The notes under the pieces are model-generated. The model worked only from the letters and a program-made list of their open reading frames with translations. It did no database searches and was not told the origin of the DNA. 64,000 nt of DNA from contig CAYZCL010000154.1 in the NCBI GenBank assembly GCA_964476595.1, positions 1-64,000 of the forward strand, in the 5' to 3' direction. The stretch is from JALSRD01 sp964476595. GTDB taxonomy: Bacteria > Desulfobacterota > Desulfobacteria > Desulfobacterales > JALSRD01. Of this stretch, positions 8,335 through 15,627 are shown one piece after another; position 1 is the first letter of the stretch; each line of letters opens with the position of its first letter. The position numbers were made by a program, and so were the translations under genes.

Positions 8335-10497
8335 ATGTCTGAAAAATGCCCGGTCAGCGAAACCATCGCCAGGCTCCAGGAGACCATCGAGTCCGGAGGG
8401 CTGAAGAATCCCCGATGCCGACGTATTGCCGAGGAAATTCTGAACCTGGTAGAGGACATCGCCTGGGGCGGCGCCAGTGATGACCATCTGCCAACGGTCC
8501 GCTCTCTGGTGCAGGAATTCGAAAAGGGCGCGCAGTCGACGGTCGGAACTGAGTTGTCCGCCTGGCTGCAGATGACCCTTGAGGAGAGCGAGGAGGTTTT
8601 CGCCAGCCACATCACCACACACAACTGCGCAACGGGAGATTGTGATAAACTCACCCCGGCGCCGTGCCAGATGGCATGCCCCGCGGGTATCGATGTACCT
8701 ACTTACGTAACGCTCATCGGCATGGGCAAAGACGCCGAGGCCATTGAGATCATCCGGCGCGACAATCCTTTCCCCTGGGTTTGCGGCCTGGTGTGCACCC
8801 GCCCGTGCGAATTTATGTGCGTACGCGGCCGCATCGATTCACCGGTATCCATCAAATTTCTGAAAGCCTTTGCCGCCGAACGGGCCCTGTCCGAGCACCG
8901 CTACAAGAACCCGCCCAAGAAGCCTGACAAGGGGAAAAAGGTGTGCATCATCGGCGCGGGGCCGGGCGGTATGAGTGCGGCGTACTACCTCGCGCTCAAG
9001 GGATACACTGTACGCGTCATCGAAGCCCTGCCCGTGGCGGGAGGTATGATCATGGTTGGCATTCCCCGTTACCGCCTGCCGCGGGAGGTGATCGATCGCG
9101 AGGTGGCCATGATCGAGGAATTGGGTGTCGAATTCGTATACAATACGCGTTTCGGTACCGACGTGACCATGGAGCAGCTCCGCGAGGAGGGGTTCGAGGC
9201 TTTCCTGTTTGCCATCGGCGCCCACAAGGCCTTCAAAATGGGCATCCCGGGCGAAAAAGACTACCCCCAGGTCATCGAGGCGATCGACCTGTTGCGGCGG
9301 GTGGCCCTCGGCGACCGGCACGTACCGGGCCGCCGGGCGGTGATTATCGGCGGTGGGAACGTGGCCATCGATGCCGCCCGTACCTGCCTGCGCCTGGGCT
9401 GCGAGGAGGTCACCATCGCCTACCGCCGGACCCGGCGCGAGATGCCGGCCGACGTGGAAGAAATCGAACAGGCCGAGGAAGAAGGCGTCAAATTCTCCTT
9501 TTTGACGATCCCCATTAAAGTCGAGGGCAAGGACGGGCGGGTCACCGCACTGCACTGCCACCGCGCCGAACTGGTGCGCCGCGAAGGCAGCAGCCGTATG
9601 TACCCGGTACCCATCATGGGCAGCGATTTCTTCATGGAGACCGACGTCATTATCGGCGCCATCGGTCAACGGGTGGACAGCGAATGCATGCACGAACTGG
9701 AGGGGGTCAAGTGGACCCGGCGCAATACCATCGATGTCCACATGGCCAGCATGGAAACTTCCATGGAGGGCGTTTTCGCCGTGGGAGACGCCGTGACCGG
9801 GCCGGCCACCGTGATATCGGCCATCGGCGGGGGAAAACGTGCCGCAGAAGCCATTGATCGCTACCTGGAAGGCATCCCCCAGCCCAAGATGCCGCCGGTT
9901 CCCGTGCGGCGGGCGCGGGTGGAATTTCTAGAGGTGCCCGCAAGCACCAAGATGACCCTCAAACGCCCGGAGATGCCGCTGCTGAATCTGGACCGACGGC
10001 GCACCACCTACCAGCAGGTGGAGCTGGGCTATTCGGAAAAGGACGTGCGCGACGAGGCCCTGCGTTGTCTGCGCTGCGATATCTGCAAGCGCTGTGGCGA
10101 GTGTGTCAAGGTCTGCCGCGACAAGATGGGCATCGACGCCCTGCAACTAGGCTACCTCGACTTCGACCATCCCGTGCAGACCGACTTCCGGCTCACCGAG
10201 GAGCGCTGCATCTGCTGCGGGGCCTGTGCCGAAAACTGCCCCAACGGCGCCATGCAGATCGAAGACCGCGACGGCGAACGCATCTTGTCCATCTGCGGCA
10301 CGATCCTGAACCGCCAGAAGCTGGTCTACTGCGAGGAGTGCGGCGCCGTCATGGGGCCGGCCAAGTATCTGGACTACATCAAGAAGCGCTTCCACACCGT
10401 GGGCCAGATCACGGCCGATCACATGGTCTGCGAGGCCTGTGCGCGCAAACGGACGGCGGCCCCCAATCTGGGCGGGCTGCCGCCGTCGAATATCTGA
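8335..10497 (+). CDS. GltD-like NAD(P)H:ferredoxin-type flavoprotein with ferredoxin tail
   Basis: 720 residues. About 95 N-terminal residues of unknown role precede the glutamate-synthase small-subunit fold: an FeS N-domain (CQMACPAG, CGLVCTRPCEFMC), an FAD-binding GAGPGGMSAA and an NAD(P)-binding GGGNVAIDAA. A C-terminal ferredoxin region follows (CLRCDICKRCGECVKVC and CICCGACAENC). It ends with a CEEC/CEAC zinc-ribbon-like tail shared with the previous subunit. With two nucleotide-binding flavoproteins in one operon (this and the NuoF-like one), flavin-based electron bifurcation or transhydrogenation is possible, but that is inference. Start ATG 8335 follows AGGAG. Confidence 0.86.
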   Translation: MSEKCPVSETIARLQETIESGGLKNPRCRRIAEEILNLVEDIAWGGASDDHLPTVRSLVQEFEKGAQSTVGTELSAWLQMTLEESEEVFASHITTHNCATGDCDKLTPAPCQMACPAGIDVPTYVTLIGMGKDAEAIEIIRRDNPFPWVCGLVCTRPCEFMCVRGRIDSPVSIKFLKAFAAERALSEHRYKNPPKKPDKGKKVCIIGAGPGGMSAAYYLALKGYTVRVIEALPVAGGMIMVGIPRYRLPREVIDREVAMIEELGVEFVYNTRFGTDVTMEQLREEGFEAFLFAIGAHKAFKMGIPGEKDYPQVIEAIDLLRRVALGDRHVPGRRAVIIGGGNVAIDAARTCLRLGCEEVTIAYRRTRREMPADVEEIEQAEEEGVKFSFLTIPIKVEGKDGRVTALHCHRAELVRREGSSRMYPVPIMGSDFFMETDVIIGAIGQRVDSECMHELEGVKWTRRNTIDVHMASMETSMEGVFAVGDAVTGPATVISAIGGGKRAAEAIDRYLEGIPQPKMPPVPVRRARVEFLEVPASTKMTLKRPEMPLLNLDRRRTTYQQVELGYSEKDVRDEALRCLRCDICKRCGECVKVCRDKMGIDALQLGYLDFDHPVQTDFRLTEERCICCGACAENCPNGAMQIEDRDGERILSICGTILNRQKLVYCEECGAVMGPAKYLDYIKKRFHTVGQITADHMVCEACARKRTAAPNLGGLPPSNI

Positions 10498-10647
10498 CGG
10501 GCGGAGCCGTGCGGGCGCCGGTATCCCGGCCGGGGCCCGCCGCGCGTCGTTCTTTACGGCTGACTTTTTCATTGTGGAGAGGCCCCGTTTGGGTTAACAT
10601 CCACGACAGGCTTTGATGACTGCTGCAGAATGCAAGGGGGATCCGAA

Positions 10648-10860
10648 ATGGCATTTCGAAGAGGACAGCACGTAGAGATTTTCAGAAAATCCGACGACGA
10701 GGGCTGGGAGAGCTACATGGACGAGTTCATCGGCTGCCACGGGGTCATCACCGACCCGGACACGGCCATCAACGATCCCGACGCCCTGGTTGAGGTCAGC
10801 CTGGAGGATCGCGGAACCCACCGCTTCCCCCAGGACTGCCTGCGCCTGCTGGATTCCTGA
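10648..10860 (+). CDS. Small conserved-looking acidic protein, unknown function
   Basis: 70 residues from ATG 10648, preceded by GGGGG. The predicted chain is rich in Asp/Glu, begins MAFRRGQHVEI and has alternating hydrophobic residues like a small SH3/KOW-type beta barrel. No catalytic motif is visible. It lies 150 bp after the molybdoenzyme operon on the same strand and is followed by a terminator-like hairpin at 10894-10920, so it may be the last gene of that transcript. Confidence 0.55.
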   Translation: MAFRRGQHVEIFRKSDDEGWESYMDEFIGCHGVITDPDTAINDPDALVEVSLEDRGTHRFPQDCLRLLDS

Positions 10861-10893
10861 GAACCGGGACCATTTCCGATTTCCGCTCCATTC

Positions 10894-10920
10894 CCGGCTG
10901 ACGGCTGAAGCGTCAGCCGG
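10894..10920 (+). terminator. Terminator-like hairpin after the small protein gene
   Basis: CCGGCTGACG (10894-10903) and CGTCAGCCGG (10911-10920) pair perfectly over 10 bp around a seven-base loop. The downstream GTTTTGCTTTC is only moderately T-rich and begins about a dozen bases later, so termination may be partial. Confidence 0.5.
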
Positions 10921-10973
10921 CGGCCGGGGGGCGTTTTGCTTTCAACCCGCCCCCGGCACCCGCCGTTTCCCCC

Positions 10974-10995
10974 GGCGGCCGCGGAAGCGGCCGCC
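10974..10995 (+). repeat. Perfect hairpin with GGAA tetraloop
   Basis: GGCGGCCGC (10974-10982) and GCGGCCGCC (10987-10995) are exact reverse complements around GGAA. It sits in the 240-bp gap before the PhnD-like gene, just after another hairpin, and has no T-run. Confidence 0.45.
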
Positions 10996-11100
10996 GCTTC
11001 TCGGGCCGGAAAAAGTCGTTGCCAAACCGCCGGTGCGATGCCATACTTTTGCGACTTGGTCAAACTTTGCGCTGCCCCGATTGTTTCCCGGAGTGTGAAG

Positions 11101-12027
11101 ATGGCAAAATGCATGCACCTGCTCGCGGCGCTGACGCTGCTGCTGACACTGGCCTGCAATCAGGAGGAGCCTCCCCTGAAGGTGGACCTGTCCCGCAGGG
11201 AAAAAACGGTGGTCGCACCGGACGCCGATGCTATCACTTACGCGTATCTGCCCCAGTATTCGCACACCGTTTCCTACCGGCGTCATCACCGGCTGGTGGC
11301 CTACCTGGAACAGAAAACGGGACTCAAGATCCGCCAGATCTTTCCCGACACCTTCGACGAACACATGCAGATGGTGGGTCAGGGCGAGATCGATATCTCC
11401 TATTCCAACCCGTTCGTCTACGTCAAGATCGCCCATCGTTACGGGGCGCGGGCCTTCTGCCGCATCGTGGAGGCCGACGGCCGCAGGGATTTCCGGGGCC
11501 AGATCATCTGCCGCGCCGACAACGGCGCCATACGCGACATCGCCGACTGCAGGGGCAAACGCTGGATCGCGGTGGACCCCGGTTCGGCCGGGGGCTACCT
11601 CTACCCCCTGGGACTGTTCATGGCCAACGGCATCATGCCCGCCGATTTCCGCGAGATCGCCTTTTCACCGGGACCCGGCGGCAAGCAGGAGAAGGTCGTG
11701 CTGGCCGTCTACGCCGGCAAATACGACATCGGCACCATCCGCGAGGGCACCCTGGCGGTGGTGCGCGACAAGGTGGACATCGACGAGATCCGGGTGGTGG
11801 CCAGCACTCCGCGCTATCCCGGGTGGGTGTATGCCGCGCGCGCGGGGCTGGCACCCGGTGTCGTCGAAAAGATCAAGAACGCCATGTGCGCCCTGGATTA
11901 TGACAAGGCGGCGGACCGCCGCATCCTGGCGGCCGCCAGCATGCGGGGCATCCTGCCGTGCGAAGACAGCGACTTCGATTCCGTGCGGACCCTGGCCGGG
12001 CGCGTGGGCATCGATCTCGATCGATAA
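11101..12027 (+). CDS. PhnD-like phosphate/phosphonate-type binding lipoprotein
   Basis: 308 residues. The N-terminus is a lipoprotein signal with the lipobox LTLAC (Cys at about 19), placing it at the periplasmic face of a membrane. The body is a PhnD/SsuA-type periplasmic binding fold: QYSHTVSYRRHHRLVAYLE, DISYSNPF and a late GTIREG segment. No ABC transporter genes adjoin it. The next gene, two bases downstream, is a histidine kinase, so it probably acts as a ligand sensor feeding that kinase rather than as a transport component. ATG 11101 is favoured; a GTG six bases upstream is possible. Confidence 0.82.
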   Translation: MAKCMHLLAALTLLLTLACNQEEPPLKVDLSRREKTVVAPDADAITYAYLPQYSHTVSYRRHHRLVAYLEQKTGLKIRQIFPDTFDEHMQMVGQGEIDISYSNPFVYVKIAHRYGARAFCRIVEADGRRDFRGQIICRADNGAIRDIADCRGKRWIAVDPGSAGGYLYPLGLFMANGIMPADFREIAFSPGPGGKQEKVVLAVYAGKYDIGTIREGTLAVVRDKVDIDEIRVVASTPRYPGWVYAARAGLAPGVVEKIKNAMCALDYDKAADRRILAAASMRGILPCEDSDFDSVRTLAGRVGIDLDR

Positions 12028-12029
12028 AT

Positions 12030-14090
12030 ATGAAACTCGGCTTCCGCGGTAAAATATACCTGGGCATCTTCTTCCTGCTGCTGGTCTTCGGCGTGGTGAT
12101 CTTCTTTGTCGTCAGCTGGATCACGCGCGGGGCCCTGCTGGAGGAAAACCGCCGGCGCGGCGCCTCCATCGCGGTCAACCTGGCCGCCCGCGTGGCCGAA
12201 CCACTTCTGGCGGCCGACTTCCTGCGCATGAAGAACCTGGTCGATGAAACCGTGCGGCTCAGCGACGACATCTACTACGCCTTCGTGATGGATCGCGACG
12301 GCCGGGTGCTGGTCCACACCTTCAGCGGCGGCTTCCCGGTGGAACTCAAGGACGCCAACCGCCTGAAACCCGGCGAGAAAATCAGCGTGCGGCTGCTGGA
12401 CACCGGCAAGGTGAAAGTCAACGACTACGCCGTTCCGGTGCTCATCGCCGGCGACCGCTTCGGCACCGTGCGCGTCGGGTTGCTGCGCATCCGCATCGAG
12501 CAGGCCAGCGACCGTCTGCTGCTCAGCGTTTTTCTGGCCACCGGGTTCATCGTCATCCTGGCCGCTTTCGTGGGGGCCATGCTGGCGCGTCCGGTCACCC
12601 GCCGCATCCGCATCCTGCACGACTCCACCGAACAGGTGCTGCGTGGCAACCTGGACGTGCACACGGCGCCGCTGCTGAAAAAAAACTGCTGGCAGATCAT
12701 GAACTGCCGCAACGAGGCGTGTCCGGCCCACGGCGATCTGCGCCACCGCTGCTGGTACCTGGCCGGAACCATGTGCCCCTACTGCGTCGAGGGCGACTAC
12801 GCCCGAAAGATCTCCAGCTGCCAGAAGTGCCCGGTCTACCGGCGCTGCTCGGGTGATGAAATCCAGTCTCTGGCCGAGAGCTTTGACTCCATGACGCTCT
12901 CGCTCAAGACCAACCTGACCGAGCTGCAGGAGGCCCAGAAACGGCTCCGGGAGCAGGGGCAGCTGCTGCGGACCATCCTGGACGCCACGCCCGATTTCGT
13001 GTGCCTTCAGGACCGCGATTCCGTGTACCTGGCGGCCAACAGGGCCTTCTGCCGCCTGGTGGGCCGCAGTGAAGCGGAGATCATCGGCCTCACCGGCCGG
13101 GACCTGTACTCCCCCCGCCTGGCGGAGAAGTTCGCCGCCGAAGACCGCGAGATCATCCGCAGTGGCAAGACCCTGGTCAAGGAAAACCGCATTCGGCGCA
13201 ACGGCGAGCTGCGCTGGCTGCACGTCATGAAGATCCCGGTGCGCAACGCCGAGGGCCGCATCATCGGGCTGCTGTGCTCCAGCCGCGACATCACCGAGTT
13301 CAAGCGCGTCCAGCAGCAGCTGGTCCAGGCGCAGAAGATGGAGACCGTGGGGCAGCTGACGGCCGGCATCGCCCACGAGATCAACACGCCCCTGGGCATC
13401 ATCCTGGGCTATGCCCAGCTGCTGCTGGAGGATGTGCAGCCCGACAGCCAGATGCACGCCGATCTGGAGATCATCGAGCGGCAGGCCAAGATATGCCGCC
13501 GCATCGTGGCCGACCTGCTGGCCTTCTCGCGGCACACCGAGAGCAGCACCGGACTGGTGGACATCAACCAGGCCGTCGAGGAGGTGGTGACGGTGCTGGA
13601 ACACACCTTCGGCCTGGAGCGCATCACCATCCGACGGGATTACGGGCGGGACCTCCCGGCCGTGCGGGGCGACCGCGAAAAGATCAAGCAGGTGTTCATC
13701 AACCTGCTCAACAACGCCCGCGACGCCATCGGCCAGGACGGTACCATTACCATCGTCACGCGCTTCGACCGTGAGGAAGGAAAGGTTCGCACCATCGTGG
13801 CCGACACAGGCGGCGGCATCGCGGCCGGGAACCTGGACCGCATCTTCGACCCCTTCTACACCACCAAGCCGGTGGACAAAGGGACCGGGCTGGGGCTGTC
13901 AGTCTCCTTCGGCATCATCAAGGAACACGGCGGCACCATCGAGGCCGAGAGCCCGCCTTCCAGAGCCACCCGGCAGGCGGCCGGCGTCGAGGCACGGGGA
14001 ACGGCCTTCATCATTCGGTTCCCGCCGGCGGCGCAGGATCGGCCGGACGGGTCGCATGAACAATCGGCAGTCGACGGCCGGGGCGGCTGA
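12030..14090 (+). CDS. Membrane sensor histidine kinase with nine-cysteine insert
   Basis: 686 residues. TM helix 10-32, extracytoplasmic sensor part to about 163, second TM 165-187, then a HAMP-like linker. Residues 220-273 hold nine cysteines (220, 226, 231, 241, 249, 252, 264, 267, 273), with CW pairs resembling the two-CW domain seen in Desulfobacterota. Such a cluster could bind metal or an FeS centre and sense redox; that is inference. A PAS domain (about 310-425), HisKA with His449 in AGIAHEINTP, and an HATPase (NNARDAI, DTGGGI, GTGLGLS) follow. It starts two bases after the PhnD-like stop; the receiver gene follows. Confidence 0.88.
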   Translation: MKLGFRGKIYLGIFFLLLVFGVVIFFVVSWITRGALLEENRRRGASIAVNLAARVAEPLLAADFLRMKNLVDETVRLSDDIYYAFVMDRDGRVLVHTFSGGFPVELKDANRLKPGEKISVRLLDTGKVKVNDYAVPVLIAGDRFGTVRVGLLRIRIEQASDRLLLSVFLATGFIVILAAFVGAMLARPVTRRIRILHDSTEQVLRGNLDVHTAPLLKKNCWQIMNCRNEACPAHGDLRHRCWYLAGTMCPYCVEGDYARKISSCQKCPVYRRCSGDEIQSLAESFDSMTLSLKTNLTELQEAQKRLREQGQLLRTILDATPDFVCLQDRDSVYLAANRAFCRLVGRSEAEIIGLTGRDLYSPRLAEKFAAEDREIIRSGKTLVKENRIRRNGELRWLHVMKIPVRNAEGRIIGLLCSSRDITEFKRVQQQLVQAQKMETVGQLTAGIAHEINTPLGIILGYAQLLLEDVQPDSQMHADLEIIERQAKICRRIVADLLAFSRHTESSTGLVDINQAVEEVVTVLEHTFGLERITIRRDYGRDLPAVRGDREKIKQVFINLLNNARDAIGQDGTITIVTRFDREEGKVRTIVADTGGGIAAGNLDRIFDPFYTTKPVDKGTGLGLSVSFGIIKEHGGTIEAESPPSRATRQAAGVEARGTAFIIRFPPAAQDRPDGSHEQSAVDGRGG

Positions 14091-14151
14091 AACACGCGCC
14101 CCGCGTTGTCACCTTTGAATCGTTTCGTGACATTTTCGGGAGTGATCTGAC

Positions 14152-14514
14152 ATGGCAAAAATTTTGGTCGTGGACGATGTGCAGGATGCGGTCAACCTGA
14201 TCCGCCGCATCCTGGAGAAGAAGGGACATCAGGTGTTCGCCTTCACCGAGGAGGAGGATGCCCTCAACCACGCACGCCGCGAGGAGATGGACCTGGCGGT
14301 GCTGGACATCAAGCTCAAGAAGATGAGCGGCATCGAGGTGCTTGAGGAACTCAAGAAAATCACACCCACCATCCGGGCCATCATGCTCACCGGCTACCCC
14401 ACCATGGAAACCGCGCAGGAGTCTCTCAAACTGGGCGCCAACGAGTACTGCGTCAAGCCCATCGACAAGGAAGAGCTGGAGGAGAAGGTGGCCAAGGTGC
14501 TGGCCGAGGGATGA
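14152..14514 (+). CDS. Single-domain response regulator
   Basis: 120-residue CheY-like receiver with no output domain. The acidic pair is at residues 8-9 (VVDDV), the phosphoacceptor is Asp52 in LDIKLKKMSG, and the conserved Lys is 102 in VKPIDK. The sequence resembles receivers of NtrC-type regulators. It is 61 bp after the kinase and should be its phosphotransfer partner. With no DNA-binding or enzyme domain, its target must be another protein. GGGAG precedes the ATG. Confidence 0.88.
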   Translation: MAKILVVDDVQDAVNLIRRILEKKGHQVFAFTEEEDALNHARREEMDLAVLDIKLKKMSGIEVLEELKKITPTIRAIMLTGYPTMETAQESLKLGANEYCVKPIDKEELEEKVAKVLAEG

Positions 14515-14535
14515 CTGTCTCCGGGACCGGCGCCT

Positions 14536-15609
14536 TCAAGGATGCGCCGCACAGGTGAGGTCGGCCAGGTAGTAGAAGTAGCGCTGCACGAAGCGGCCCG
14601 AAACGACTTCCGCCAGGGGGAACACCAGGTCTTCACCACTCATGAAGCGGCCCGAAAAGGCCATGAAAACGTTGCGCGACAGCGTGGTGACCTTCTCCCC
14701 GATGTCCAGGTGATCGACGAGGCCCGGCGGCGTGCCGTGCAGCCGGCACCGGATGGGGCGCACGTCGAAGAGCATGCAGCTTCCATTTTCGCTTAGGGGG
14801 CAGCGGATCTTCTTGCGGGCGTAGGCCTCGGCCAGCGGTTCCAGCCGGACTTTGCCGTCCCCGCCCATGTTGCGACGCAGGCCGTTGATGCGCTTGTATG
14901 CATCGGCGGCCCTGTGGATGACTTCCGAGCGGCGGCGGGAATTGAGCGAGCGGTTCATGTTGTTGAGCAGGAAAATAGCCTCCATGAGCTGCAGCTCGAA
15001 GTAGTCGTAGCAGCAGTCCTCGTTTTCCTTTCCGCAGGCGGTCCGGGTGTCCGCAGGGGACGCTGCCGCCGCCCGGTCGATTTCCGAAAGCAGGAGGTCG
15101 AACTCCTTGAAGTAGGCGCTCAGATCCACCACGCTGCGGCTCTCCAGCGAGGGTTCACGGATCTTGAGCTGGCCGCTCTTCTTGCCGTACTTCTTGAGCA
15201 GGCGCCACTGGCTGTAGTTGGTGGGCTTGGCGCGCGTTTTCTTCAGTTTCTTGGAGGCCACCTTCATACCCAGTCCGCGGCGGATGAGGTACGAAGTCAC
15301 GAAAGTGCCTGTGCGGCCGATGCCGTGGCGGCAGTGCACCAGCACCTTCTTGCCCAGGTAGATGGCCTCGTCCAGCCACGCAAGGGCCTTTTCCATGTCT
15401 TCCATGTCCGGGGCGCATTCGTCGGGAATGGGGAGGTAGTAAACCTCGAACCCGCTCTTCTCCTCGATTTCGTGCAGGTCGCAGAACTCGCCACACAGGT
15501 TGACGATGGCGTCGATGCCCTGGGCCTTGATGCGGTCCAGGTCGTCATAGGACATGGGGGCGTGCCCCACCGCCAGATCATCCGTTATCCAGGTCACTTC
15601 ATAAGCCAT
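14536..15609 (-). CDS. Dual-specificity phosphatase fused to YkgJ-like cysteine cluster domain
   Basis: 357 residues. The N-terminal half is a dual-specificity/tyrosine phosphatase with the loop HCRHGIGRTG (catalytic Cys93, Arg99) and general-acid candidates near 62-70. The C-terminal half has cysteines in DCCYDYF and in CPLSENGSC...RPIRCRLHG, as in YkgJ/UPF0153 zinc- or iron-chelating domains. It is 18 bp downstream of the PEP-synthase-like gene on the same strand, so the two are probably co-transcribed; the phosphatase may dephosphorylate that protein or its product, which is inference. Its end faces the receiver gene with a 21-bp gap. Confidence 0.83.
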   Translation of the reverse strand: MAYEVTWITDDLAVGHAPMSYDDLDRIKAQGIDAIVNLCGEFCDLHEIEEKSGFEVYYLPIPDECAPDMEDMEKALAWLDEAIYLGKKVLVHCRHGIGRTGTFVTSYLIRRGLGMKVASKKLKKTRAKPTNYSQWRLLKKYGKKSGQLKIREPSLESRSVVDLSAYFKEFDLLLSEIDRAAAASPADTRTACGKENEDCCYDYFELQLMEAIFLLNNMNRSLNSRRRSEVIHRAADAYKRINGLRRNMGGDGKVRLEPLAEAYARKKIRCPLSENGSCMLFDVRPIRCRLHGTPPGLVDHLDIGEKVTTLSRNVFMAFSGRFMSGEDLVFPLAEVVSGRFVQRYFYYLADLTCAAHP

Positions 15610-15627
15610 GAAAGCCCCGTCCGCCTC

